Position numbers and translations under genes: made by a program
Notes under the pieces: generated by a model
What the model saw: only the letters and a program-made list of their open reading frames with translations
Databases searched by the model: none
What the model was told of the DNA's origin: nothing
Assembly (NCBI GenBank): GCA_964370965.1
Contig: CAYJLW010000015.1
Coordinates: 1-64,000, forward strand
Origin: CAYJLW01 sp964370965
Lineage (GTDB): Bacteria; Actinomycetota; Acidimicrobiia; UBA2766
Length of the DNA: 64,000 nt
Direction of reading: 5' to 3'
Shown: positions 19,701 to 27,412 of the stretch, piece after piece
How positions within the stretch are numbered: the first letter of the stretch is position 1
How the letters are laid out: each line of letters starts with the position of its first letter

Positions 19701-22700
19701 AGGCGCTCGGGGAGTACCTCCGTCACGCCCTCTCGCGCATCACGCGTTTCCTGGAACCGTTGAGCGACCGCCAGGTCCTCGAGGAGCTCGGCGGCGAGCT
19801 CGGCCTCCCCGACCTCTACAACGTGATCGTGAACCAGGTGAACGAGGTCGTGCCCTTCGTGCGTGCGCAGGCGTACTCGATCCTTGGGAGCCTCCCGAAC
19901 ATCGACAACCTCGCTCTCGGGTTGCGTTCGGCGACGTCGCTGGCTGACGTGGCGAACACCTTCGGGCGTTTCGGCGACGAGCTCCTCACCTGGGTGATCG
20001 CGGTCGTGGACGAGGTGACGGGGGACTTCCTCGACCTCAACGCGAAGGTGGCGGCCGCCATCGGTGAGTCCGTGCTGCGGGTCGCCGACAACACGCTGCG
20101 GGCCGCGATCGACGGCGCCGTGAACGTGTTCCGTTTCGTGGTCTGGGCGCACGAGTACACGTTCGAGAAGGCCATCACTCCCCTGATCGCCCTCGGTGAC
20201 GAGGTGCCCGACATGTGGGCGGCGCCGGGCTTCGGCTACACCCAGATCGAGGGGTCATTCGGCGACGGGGTGGGCCTGGAGATGCGCTTCGCCCAGGACC
20301 ACGCCGCCGCTCCCCTGGGGGGTCTGATCGCCACGTACCCGAGCACGACCCGGCCGGGCGAGTGGTACGTGGTCGCCTCGCGCTCCTTCGAGGGGGGGAG
20401 TTTCACCCAGCCGTCCCTCACCCTGGAGGAGCTCGACGGCAACGACGGCTCCCTCGACGTCGGCGGGCTCTGCAACGTCTACCGGGCGAGCGGGCCCAGC
20501 ATCGAGGAGGCCGTGGCGCGCGAGGCGTCCGGGACCTGCCGCTGGGCCCTCGACGGGCGCGCCCACACCCTGGCGATGAGCGGCCCCCTGCCGGAGTGGA
20601 CCGACGGTGTGCGGGTGCTGGAGGAGGGCGGCACGGAGGCCGTGCGGCTCGGGCGCCCCTGGGGCATCCCGCTCTTGGAGGCCGGCGACATGGCGGGCCG
20701 GGTGCAGGCGGCCGAGGACGCCCTGGCCTTACTGCCTCCGCCCGGCGACGGCATCGCGGAACCGGAGGACCCCGCCTTCCCCGAGGTGGAGCACTGGATC
20801 GAGGAGACGCTCGGCTTCAGAGGGCGGTTCTCGCCGGATCTCGTCTCGGTCACGCCCGCAGGCGGGGCCGCCACGGGGTCCAGCCACCAGGTGGGGGGTA
20901 CAAGCCCCGACGGACGCTACGTCGTGTTCGCCTCCGACGCGGGCGACCTCGTCTCGGGTGACACGAACGCCAAGCGCGACATCTTCATCCGGGACCGCTA
21001 CGCCCGCACCACGGCGGCTCTGAGCACCACAGGCGCGGGCACGACGGGCAACGGCAACTCGGCGCGGCCCGCCGTGAGCCGTGACGGCGCGACCGTCGGG
21101 TTCGCCTCTTCGTCGTCTGACCTCGTCGACGGGGACGCGAACGCACAGACAGACGTCTTCGTGCGCGACCTGGTCAGCGGGGCGACGGAGAGGGTGAGCG
21201 TGCCGCCGGGCGGCGGCGAGGCGGACAACGCCAGCACCGAGCCCGCCCTCAGCGCTGACGGTCGCTACGTGGCGTTCGTCTCCTGGGCGGGGAACCTCGT
21301 GGACGGCGACACGAACGCCGCCTACGACGCTTTCGTACTCGATCGCGAGACCGGCGCGCTGGAACGGGTGAGCGTCTCCGACGACGGCAGCGAGCTGCCC
21401 TCGGGGATCCTGGTGTCGGGACCGCCACCGGGGATCTCCTACGGGACGTCCATCGGCATCAGCGACGACGGCGACCGGGTCGTCTTCGCCACCCCAGACG
21501 GCGCCGTGTGGGTGCGCGACCGGACCCCGGGCGCGACGTGGCGGGTGGACGTGAACGACGTCGGCGACCCGGCGGACGCCCCGTCGGCACGTCCTTCCAT
21601 CAGCGGGGACGGCCGCTACGTGGCCTTTGCCACGACTGCGACGAACCTCACGGCGTCAGATGAGCCCCCGGACTACGGCCACCTCGACGTGTACCGCCGC
21701 GACCTGGAACGGGGCCGCACCCGCCAGGTGAGCCGGCCCGCGTCAGATGAGGCCTGGCAGTCCGACGGGGATTCCGGCGAGTCGATCCCGTCGGCGGCCC
21801 TCGGTGCCGACGGGCGCTGGGCGGTCTTCGACTCCACGGCCAGGGACCTCACGAGCGTGCCGGGCAACGGGCAACGCCAGCTCTACGCCCGCGACATGCG
21901 TGCCCGGCGGGTGAAGGCGCTGAGCGTGACGCCTTCAGGCACGCTCGGGGCCGGGGGGAGCAGCGGGGCGCGCATCGGAGCGGCGGCGACAACGGCGTTC
22001 ATGTCCGAGGCCGGCGACGTCGCCCCCGGCGACGGGAACGGGTTGCCCGACGTCTTCGCATCCGACGCCCTCACGCCCTTCGAGACCTGGATGCAGACCC
22101 GTCTGCTGTGGTGGCTGGAGGGCGAGGAGGGCTACCTCGCCGACCTCGACGCCCGCCGGGCCCGCGAGGAGACCCGCCAGGCCGCCGTCGAGGATCTCGC
22201 CACCGCCACCTTCGAGATGTTCGCCGCCTTCCTGGGACAGGTGGCCGGTCCCGGTGACGGCGACGGCGGCCCCGTGATCGTGAACGTGACCCCCTGGGGA
22301 GCGGTCGGTTCCGCCGGCTACGCGGCCCCCAGCACCCCGTCGACGACCGCCGACGGCCGCTATGTGGTGTTCTCCACCGAAGCGGCCGACCTCGTGGTCG
22401 GTGATGCCAGCGGCTACGAGGACGTCTTCCGGCGCGATGTCGTGACGGGCACGACGGTGCGGGTGAGCGAGAACCGGGCGACGGGGCGGGAACCCGACGG
22501 CACGTCCAGTTCGCCGGTCGTGAGCGACGACGGTCGTTGGGTCGCCTACCTCACGTCGGCGACGAACCTCACGGCTGCCGGGGCGACGGCGGTGACGGGT
22601 TCCGGGGTCCTCCTCTGGGACGCCGAGACCGGCGTGAGCTCGCTCGTCCCCGGCACCGACGGCGCGTCCGGCGGAATTGCCATGAGCGCGGACGGCCGCT

Positions 22701-25700
22701 ACGTCGTCTACGGGCGGGGCTCCGCGGTCGGGTTCACCGGCACGACATGGGTGTACCGCTACGACCGTGACACGGGCACCACGACGGTCGCGAACGAGCC
22801 GGTGTCCGGCAGCCAGCCCGACCGGCTGTCGTACTCCTTCGACGTGAGCGACGACGGCCGCCGCGTCCTCTTCGTGTCGGAGGCCAGGAACCTCCACGAC
22901 GGCGACGACGGGGCACTGGCGCCGAACGTCCTCGTACGCGACATGGACGTCGGCGTCACAGTGAGCGCGGGCGTGCAGACACGGCCCGTGGGCTGGGGCG
23001 CCTGCGACCTCCAGGAGGCGGCGCTCAGCGGCGACGGCCGCTGGGTCGTCTTCGACTCCTGCGCTGTCAACGTCGCCGGGGACACGAACGGCAAGGGTGA
23101 CGTCTACCGCTACGACCTCGACACCCAGACCACCGAGTTCGTGAGCGTCGCCGACGACGGCACGCAGGGCAATGGGGACTCGTTCCAGGCGGCCGTGTCG
23201 CCTGACGGAGGGCGTGTCGTGTTCTCCTCGGGCGCTACGAACCTGTTCCCCGCGGTCGGCAGCAGGAGCGGGGTGTTCGTGCGGGACACGGCGGCGGGCA
23301 CCACACGGCTCCTGAGCGTCAACTGGGACGGCAGCCCCATGACGACGGGCGGGTACCCGTACGGGTGGGAAGGCCCCGCCGTGAGCGCCGATGGGGAGCG
23401 GGCCGTGTTCCACTGGGGCTACAGCACCCTCTACAGCGCCACCACTGATCCGCCGCCGCCGCCCGCATCCGAACCGATCACAGCCGAGGCCGCCGTCGAC
23501 GCCGTGGAAGCGTTCGTGGCCGCCTGGCTGGCGGGGCGCAGCGCCGAGGAGCAGGCCGCCGTCGCGGCCGACGCCGACGCGCTCCTCGCCCGCCTCACCG
23601 CCTTCATCGATCCCCCCGTCACCGGGGATCCCGTGCCCGAGCCCCTTCTGCTCTCGGCTAACGCCGCCGCCGAGGCCGGGGATGCGAGGTCCTACGACGT
23701 CGCCACGGCACCCGACGGGGTTGCCGGGGTGTTCACGTCGGAGGCGGCGAACCTCGTCGACGGCGACACGAACGCCAAGGCGGACGTGTTCGTGACCGAC
23801 GCCGCTACCGGTGCCGTGGAGCGGGCGAGCGTGGCGTCGGACGGCACGCAGGCGAACGACGCCAGCGCGTTCGGGTCCCTGAGCGACGGCGGGCGCTACG
23901 TGGCCTTCACCTCGCTGGCGGGCAACCTCGTGGCGGGCGACACGAACGGGGTGCGGGACGTCTTCGCGCGCGACCGCCAGAGCGGCACGACCGAGCGGGT
24001 GAGCGTGGCGAGCGACGGATCACAGGCGACCGGATACAGTTCCTACGGCTACTCCTACGGCACCGCGATCAGCGCCGACGGCCGCTACGTGGCGTTCGCG
24101 TCCGAGTCGGCGAACCTCGTGGCGGACGACACGAACGGGGCGCGCGACGTCTTCGTCCACGACCGGGACACGGGTGTCACGGAGCGGGTGAGCGTGGCCG
24201 GTGACGGCACGCAGGGCAACGGGCGGTCGTCGAACTCCTGGAGCTGCCAGGACGTGGCGATCAGTGCCGACGGCCGCTACGTGGCCTTCGGGTCGGCGGC
24301 GACGAACCTGGTGGTGGGCGACACCAACTACTCGGACGACATATTCGTCCACGACCGCGACACCGGCGTCACGGAGCGGGTGAGCGTGTCCTCCGCCGGC
24401 GTGCAGGGCGACAGGCGCTCCGGTGACCAGACCTGCAGGGGCTCGTCGTACTCCTACGGGCAGGCGTCGCCCACCCTGGCCTTGAGCGGCGACGGCCGCC
24501 ACGTCGTGTTCATCTCCGGGGCCACGAACCTCGTACCCGGGGACACGAACACCGGGACCGACTGGGAGGACCCGGGCTACGGCACTCCCGACGTCTTCGT
24601 CCACGACCGCGACACGGGCACCACCACACGGGTGAACGTGGCCAGCGACGGCTCCCAGTCGTCCTCGGCGTGGTCGGTGTCGGTGCGGGCCGACGGCGGC
24701 CTCGTCGGGTTCCTCTCCGGGGCCACGTTCGGCGACCCCTACGACACCAACGCCACCATGGACGCCTTCGTGCACGACATGGCGTCCGGCGAGACGCGGC
24801 GCGTGAGCCTGGGGGCCGGCGGTGCGGAGCTGCAGGGGGCCAGCGCCGGGGTGGGCCTCGCCGCGGGCGACCGGGCCGTCGTCGCCACGGGGGCGCCCAA
24901 CGTCATGGACCCGCCTCTCGCTGTCACCACGCAGCAGGCCTACCTCGTCACGACCCTGTCCAGACCCGTCGACGTGGGCGACGACGTCACGAACCTGCTC
25001 GAGTCGGTGATGGGTGTGGTGAACCAGTGGGAGACAGACGCCCTGGCGGCCGTCCCGGCGGACTCCGCCGCGGGTCACCTGCTTGTGGGCGCTGTGCGGG
25101 ATCTCCTTGCCCGCTACGAGTCGGCCGCCGGCATGGAGTGGCTGCGGCGTCTCGTCGCCGGGGAGCGCCACCTGCGCGACCTCTTCGCCCAACTTGCCGA
25201 CGTCTGGAACGGCACGTACGTGCCGCCCGGTTCGCCGGTCGTACCCCCCGGCATGCGCGACGCCGTCGTCGACCGTGCCGACGACCTCGCCGACCGGGCG
25301 GCGGGCCTCGACCCGGAGTGGCTCGACCGCGCCGGCGCCGACTCCTACTGGGCGGGTTTCGCCGCCGACGAGGCCGCCACGCGGGGAGACCTCGCCGCGC
25401 TGGGGAACGTGACCGAGATCACGGACACACCTGAGCTCGCCGTCGCTCTCGCCGGTCTCCGGGCCGACTACGAGACGCACGTGACGCCGACGGTCGACGA
25501 CATCGCGATCCGCTTCGCGGCAGCGGAGGCCGACGCCGGCCGGGACGACTTCACCGAGTTCGTAGCCGGGTTCGCCGCCCTCGGCCAGAGCGTCTCTGTG
25601 TTCAACAGGCGCCTGGAGACCTTCGTCGCGACCGCTGAGGAGCGTTTCTCGGAGGACCCCAGCACCGTGATCATGGACCAGATCGAGCGCGTGACGGGCT

Positions 25701-26587
25701 GGCTGGCGGAGTCGCCGTTCGGTCTGGAGGCCGCCTACTACGCCGGACCTGCCCCGGTGGGGACCCCGGTGGAGGAGCGGATCGACGTGACCGTGGACTT
25801 CGACTGGGACCTGGGCGGGCCGGCGTGGCTCACGGACGGGTTCAGCGCCGCGTGGCGGGGTCGCCTGGTGTCGCCGGTCACGGGCCCTGTGGAGCTCACG
25901 GTCGAGTCCGACGACGGCGCCCGCCTCTGGATCGACGACGCCCTGGTGATCGACGACTGGGCGACGCCGGGCTTGGACGAGGTGTCGGCGGACGTCGCCC
26001 TGGTCGCTGGTGTGCCCCGCCGGCTGCGTCTTGAGTACCGGGAGGACACCGATACGGCGAGCGTGCGCCTCCTCTGGCGACTCCCGGGCGAGCCCGCGCC
26101 GGTGCCCGTGCCGTCGAGCGCCCTGCTGGCGGGAGAGCCCCGCATGGGAGACCTGTCCCGCACGATCACAGGTCTCGCCCGCTATGGGGCGGCCGCTGCT
26201 GTCGTCATGGGCCGGGCCGAGACGGACGCCCCCCGGGCTCCCGCTGACGTCTTCACGGCGCTTCTCGTCGCCCCCGCTCCCTACCTCGACCCGCAGGGCT
26301 CGTTGTCCTACACGTACGAGGACGGGGGCGAGCGGGTCACCGTGGCGACTACGTCCCTCGAAGGCGTGGCTGCCACAGGCACCAGCATCTACGTGGAGGC
26401 GACCTGCGTGTCCACCACTGTGCCCCTGCCCGTCGGCCTGGGCGTTCCCCGCCGGGACGGGCCGTCCCCCTGCACGTGGGCGTTGTGGGACGACAACGGC
26501 ACGACCCGGCTCGACGTCTCCGCGGCCGGCATCAGCAACGTCGCCATCCGTCCCGACTGGCGCTTCTCCCTGCACTACCCGTCCTGA
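13742..26587 (+). CDS. Giant secreted protein 1: CHAP-like, helical, three propellers, PA14
   Basis: This protein has 4281 aa. The TTG start is chosen because GGCTGGTAGGAG and TTGGGAGC are conserved in all three paralogues; an ATG three codons later is the alternative. Residues 1-42 are a signal peptide. Residues ~57-190 resemble a CHAP domain (YPYK, DPRGF, SYAAWYL), with Ser80 where the catalytic Cys should be. Two-Cys beta domains sit at 842-972, ~2170-2290 and 4137-4281. A mainly helical region spans ~990-2160, with conserved PTPGGWWPNDADWLPLGPW and several Cys. Three PD40/TolB-like propellers of seven blades each follow (~2365-2777, 2847-3230, 3303-3737), then a helical linker about 150 aa longer than in its paralogues and a PA14 domain (~3991-4130). 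No sortase motif or C-terminal membrane anchor is seen. An extracellular carbohydrate- or surface-binding role is an inference from PA14 and propellers. Confidence 0.9.
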   Translation: MGAMGFGNGRRAVRAGRARAVVAVTVAVTLLAAVTPTDPAAASQWDTQDVTSAGSVQDAYPYKGLPTSQLDPRGFSYGSSASYAAWYLADNGVTVKATMEAADGPDTVKLATASPYNGGTGSWTTSTWRLGFHIKDDAAARLGDLYVGSGGSWIGVVYAHDGGWLTVAGYRLGGSGFAVKRLRVAAGDCTCILDYLNTPIDAGQGGIKVAEDTVYDMIRRNWAGDAAEVSPSAVDSTGEANGWVSLDGEASYLHASSPQDVSFPAGGSFDVNANGWVLYNRTWGDEIDGSPGPGWGAGSLYPTGVSLSPNLDHAAWITDSAMLPEDECADGVQHYAMAYQGQILDVSSLWYRMPLLADPEYWVLSAGGVRVNPDPVPVGSPGGTSGLCVPEPGRAVHSRDLYTTDLRTGDTSIATPPQLNSDTRYGQESYLGGDVHSGPKYTHRISDDGVVTLKASARAAAGYPTESPQGYLPSPLRERAVQAINLVLGAVPMNTPLYAPWGLAPPDPGWWALEHVPALGEAFQGISVEMTQSDWPAPTRLTPPCATFVGRGYWCKHDTAYFTFRNAGPWRTLVGTYDVADPAGSWNEVWGTYDDDTRSVVTVPATGDVLRPSPDLGSLQRYAPWWARCDNGNLCPPLSASLTPSGRWWSSDAEINVGGPGGGVCLEGVASGDRYDCRPMTQISGGLVERTGPNDDGEFVAVYRAEGSNSTQPAQYAAVWRPGRDHKMKLSSAALLPEIDDGGGSAWRVVDVSGVSQKTPTGRRTLATYARSGWPSSAERRFAIIEIPDRVSAPVPHPEVTSGSGPTRGQGVVAGGGRWEVGTRTEAEHSGEMAGSRKGLMGVAVKRDTGDSVPTGAAFYELSSPSRRWRVVGRHWDSLRVDTAAQAYRLERPGSTATLRGPCDVYSTTNEGGKQPFLLEPFVDRRGTYCTWTFTEGSPSGNAGGAAEFSLNVTRASGGQVVLDVPRTAVPLGPSNQLLVDAAGYDKPLSALGKRLERAAKNLAAGLVDELADDVAAVEVDYEVEQMLETLDPWVDHQLAELKTYALGWVDRLSPWLEEHVFTPMEEWISTFVDRWGVNFGWVRDGIEELVQAPAENLRTFCENIAGSAVDMADAFAATLSHPLFAGWGVNLDDSGTLSDTISTFSDWVDGICGELGAAAEAALTSALDTYVTAPLDALTALIQSVADGIKALIATRTDELRSQVNGAIASLRAGIEGFDLGSLKGVPVDPIGTCPAEGEPGYDRNCRIDLVRDWARQALLAAHDWVLDQVYEPNPAYDYHHPAGCGGTMRLLKTLHCAVNEGRTAYMDALTSQLAPIDSAIQSFAAGLSAITTSDEYDRLFHCVAGIAPTITQAMSGINWNLGGGSGIFGFFASGWANWFMGGDTEGQSPLKPNIIECLLPTPGGWWPNDADWLPLGPWEPEQVELVLYGALDFISNVVADRLSRISTDGGNANAVGRAILQMLIDLSRRTITLDGEEVPGTYVEALEKAIADGGDVSWEQVWGYLTDGMDGFTGAGLSDWQSVQSGMRCAEVRYDGEWWYDHAPDVLKSAFDAVGFLEGCAKGGWVDGVLKYFLEDKSRFLGRPLVERYTYLWDNPKGLGEGIHRLLDTWEKRLVAWVQARLPDGLRDLAGWIRGEGAAARPQVETALHDQVAGLMALLQVRAGEAASPAEAAVNAAADRVVATLDRLADTLETQAAQPWLREVAQLVAWANARLAQALTGVEAVIAAVRSWVDGLGLPAELEAAVFALLDRIHDAVVDAGQWVDDNAIEPIDEQLQGLLRLAFGAIADAIRSQRANVYALRDSLVGKFNAWLTGWAEQVMKSCGEGHTETPGMSVGVCDVVAEPVGTIYDAGVNWIAGGIENLADVIESRVSGAPRSIRAYLDDLNCELVLYVYDIQSVTSAVCDRVNAGQPPFAVKKPSTTLLNLLADHGEELKAWILDELAKAADTIRGFDLESEGLWAAMDATAQSGMQFAMFAVDPDVREALGEYLRHALSRITRFLEPLSDRQVLEELGGELGLPDLYNVIVNQVNEVVPFVRAQAYSILGSLPNIDNLALGLRSATSLADVANTFGRFGDELLTWVIAVVDEVTGDFLDLNAKVAAAIGESVLRVADNTLRAAIDGAVNVFRFVVWAHEYTFEKAITPLIALGDEVPDMWAAPGFGYTQIEGSFGDGVGLEMRFAQDHAAAPLGGLIATYPSTTRPGEWYVVASRSFEGGSFTQPSLTLEELDGNDGSLDVGGLCNVYRASGPSIEEAVAREASGTCRWALDGRAHTLAMSGPLPEWTDGVRVLEEGGTEAVRLGRPWGIPLLEAGDMAGRVQAAEDALALLPPPGDGIAEPEDPAFPEVEHWIEETLGFRGRFSPDLVSVTPAGGAATGSSHQVGGTSPDGRYVVFASDAGDLVSGDTNAKRDIFIRDRYARTTAALSTTGAGTTGNGNSARPAVSRDGATVGFASSSSDLVDGDANAQTDVFVRDLVSGATERVSVPPGGGEADNASTEPALSADGRYVAFVSWAGNLVDGDTNAAYDAFVLDRETGALERVSVSDDGSELPSGILVSGPPPGISYGTSIGISDDGDRVVFATPDGAVWVRDRTPGATWRVDVNDVGDPADAPSARPSISGDGRYVAFATTATNLTASDEPPDYGHLDVYRRDLERGRTRQVSRPASDEAWQSDGDSGESIPSAALGADGRWAVFDSTARDLTSVPGNGQRQLYARDMRARRVKALSVTPSGTLGAGGSSGARIGAAATTAFMSEAGDVAPGDGNGLPDVFASDALTPFETWMQTRLLWWLEGEEGYLADLDARRAREETRQAAVEDLATATFEMFAAFLGQVAGPGDGDGGPVIVNVTPWGAVGSAGYAAPSTPSTTADGRYVVFSTEAADLVVGDASGYEDVFRRDVVTGTTVRVSENRATGREPDGTSSSPVVSDDGRWVAYLTSATNLTAAGATAVTGSGVLLWDAETGVSSLVPGTDGASGGIAMSADGRYVVYGRGSAVGFTGTTWVYRYDRDTGTTTVANEPVSGSQPDRLSYSFDVSDDGRRVLFVSEARNLHDGDDGALAPNVLVRDMDVGVTVSAGVQTRPVGWGACDLQEAALSGDGRWVVFDSCAVNVAGDTNGKGDVYRYDLDTQTTEFVSVADDGTQGNGDSFQAAVSPDGGRVVFSSGATNLFPAVGSRSGVFVRDTAAGTTRLLSVNWDGSPMTTGGYPYGWEGPAVSADGERAVFHWGYSTLYSATTDPPPPPASEPITAEAAVDAVEAFVAAWLAGRSAEEQAAVAADADALLARLTAFIDPPVTGDPVPEPLLLSANAAAEAGDARSYDVATAPDGVAGVFTSEAANLVDGDTNAKADVFVTDAATGAVERASVASDGTQANDASAFGSLSDGGRYVAFTSLAGNLVAGDTNGVRDVFARDRQSGTTERVSVASDGSQATGYSSYGYSYGTAISADGRYVAFASESANLVADDTNGARDVFVHDRDTGVTERVSVAGDGTQGNGRSSNSWSCQDVAISADGRYVAFGSAATNLVVGDTNYSDDIFVHDRDTGVTERVSVSSAGVQGDRRSGDQTCRGSSYSYGQASPTLALSGDGRHVVFISGATNLVPGDTNTGTDWEDPGYGTPDVFVHDRDTGTTTRVNVASDGSQSSSAWSVSVRADGGLVGFLSGATFGDPYDTNATMDAFVHDMASGETRRVSLGAGGAELQGASAGVGLAAGDRAVVATGAPNVMDPPLAVTTQQAYLVTTLSRPVDVGDDVTNLLESVMGVVNQWETDALAAVPADSAAGHLLVGAVRDLLARYESAAGMEWLRRLVAGERHLRDLFAQLADVWNGTYVPPGSPVVPPGMRDAVVDRADDLADRAAGLDPEWLDRAGADSYWAGFAADEAATRGDLAALGNVTEITDTPELAVALAGLRADYETHVTPTVDDIAIRFAAAEADAGRDDFTEFVAGFAALGQSVSVFNRRLETFVATAEERFSEDPSTVIMDQIERVTGWLAESPFGLEAAYYAGPAPVGTPVEERIDVTVDFDWDLGGPAWLTDGFSAAWRGRLVSPVTGPVELTVESDDGARLWIDDALVIDDWATPGLDEVSADVALVAGVPRRLRLEYREDTDTASVRLLWRLPGEPAPVPVPSSALLAGEPRMGDLSRTITGLARYGAAAAVVMGRAETDAPRAPADVFTALLVAPAPYLDPQGSLSYTYEDGGERVTVATTSLEGVAATGTSIYVEATCVSTTVPLPVGLGVPRRDGPSPCTWALWDDNGTTRLDVSAAGISNVAIRPDWRFSLHYPS
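20834..24960 (+). repeat. 21 propeller blade repeats in giant 1
   Basis: Blades follow the pattern DGRYVAF-x-S-x(3)-NLV-x-GDTN-x(3)-DVFVRD, about 45-60 aa each, grouped seven plus seven plus seven. The groups are separated by Trp-rich amphipathic linkers (TWMQTRLLWWLEG) or a Pro run (DPPPPP). The GDTN-x(3)-D loop resembles a calcium-binding DxN loop (inference). Confidence 0.85.
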
Positions 26588-26590
26588 CGC

Positions 26591-26636
26591 TTCTGGGGAG
26601 CCCAGACACGGATACCCGTGCCTGGGCTCCCCAGAA
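26591..26636 (+). terminator. Hairpin terminator after giant 1
   Basis: Two ~21-nt arms (TTCTGGGGAGCCCAGACACGG and its partner) pair with one mismatch around a 4-nt loop, 4 nt after the stop codon. Related hairpins follow giant 3 and the fourth-giant remnant. It lies between giant 1 and the regulator genes on the same strand, so they must be reached by read-through or a nearby promoter. Confidence 0.85.
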
Positions 26637-26670
26637 CGGGTGGTTGGGGCCGCCGCCGGAGGGAATCGGG

Positions 26671-27216
26671 GTGTTCGTACCGAATTCCGATGGCATGGGG
26701 ATGCCCAATACGAGCGGCGGCGTGCCGCTCATCCTGTACGCCAGCCACGAACGGGGGCCCTTCTCGGATCTGGTCGGCCTCCTGACCGCGGCGGGCTGGG
26801 TGATGGCGGAAGGCTTCCGGCCCCCGCAGGGAGACCCGGTCGTCTGCTTCGGTCTCGTGGACGACTGGTCCGACGCCGCGGCGGCCGTGGCCTGTGCCGC
26901 GGCCGGCGCCGGTGTCGTGGCATGGGCCCGCGACGAGCGGGTGCGCCTCTCGCTCTTCGAGGACCTCCGCCACCTCGGAGACGTGCTCCTCCTCGACCAC
27001 GACGGCGTCCGGGCGGCGGCCGGCCCGGAGACCCTGGAGCTGCTGCGCCTCTACGGCGGCGGTTCGTCCCTGGTGCAGGCCGCCCGCCGGCTGCACCTCT
27101 CCGAGCGCACGGCGCGGAGACGGATGGCGGCGCTGCGGCGGCTCCTCGGCGTGCGCTCCAACGAACAGGCCGTGGCCCGGCTCCTGGCCGGCCAGAGCCA
27201 TCCGGGCGGCTCGTGA
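26671..27216 (+). CDS. Small pseudo-receiver/HTH regulator
   Basis: This 181-aa protein starts at GTG with GGAGGG 7 nt upstream. Residues ~14-115 look like a receiver-type alpha/beta fold (PLILYASHERGPF, VVCFGLVDD, GVVAWARDE, DVLLLDHDG) but without a convincing phospho-acceptor arrangement. Residues ~130-180 form a helix-turn-helix (GSSLVQAARRLHLSERTARRRMAALRRLLG) of the LuxR/response-regulator kind. The whole protein resembles the C-terminal ~190 residues of the adjacent LuxR-type ATPase. It ends 16 bp before that gene, so the two are probably co-transcribed. Control of the neighbouring giant is inferred from context. Confidence 0.75.
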   Translation: MFVPNSDGMGMPNTSGGVPLILYASHERGPFSDLVGLLTAAGWVMAEGFRPPQGDPVVCFGLVDDWSDAAAAVACAAAGAGVVAWARDERVRLSLFEDLRHLGDVLLLDHDGVRAAAGPETLELLRLYGGGSSLVQAARRLHLSERTARRRMAALRRLLGVRSNEQAVARLLAGQSHPGGS

Positions 27217-27412
27217 CCGCGGGGGTGGGGGCGTGACGGGCTGCGTCGGGCGCGCGGCGGAGCTGGAGTGGATCGGCGACGCCCTGATGGAGTGCGAGCC
27301 TGTTCTCGTCGTGGGCGAGGCAGGGATCGGCAAGACGACGCTGTGCCTGCAGGCGGCGGCGGCGACAGGGCGACCGGTGGTGGCCGTCGCCGGATTCCGG
27401 TCCCTCACCTGG
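26999..27412 (+). repeat. 414-bp block identical to 44721-45134
   Basis: I compared the two stretches base by base and found no difference over 414 bp. The block spans the HTH of the small regulator, the intergenic bases and the first ~60 codons of the LuxR-type ATPase including Walker A. Sequence on both sides falls abruptly to clear divergence. Confidence 0.9.

Noticed and set aside
15791..20152. Very long open frame on the minus strand opposite giant 1 (similar ones lie opposite giants 2 and 3 at 33946-37128 and 50499-55730)
   Set aside because: The plus strand here has conserved paralogous protein sequence. The antisense frames give low-complexity Arg/Gly/Asp/Val-rich products, as expected from strong GC bias at third codon positions, with no domain or start signal.
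26894..27232. N-terminal extension of the first double-HTH regulator back to an upstream ATG
   Set aside because: The extension reads through the small HTH gene in a shifted frame and gives Ser/Arg/Pro-rich sequence. The GTG at 27233 begins exactly at the conserved GCVGRAAELEWIG segment.
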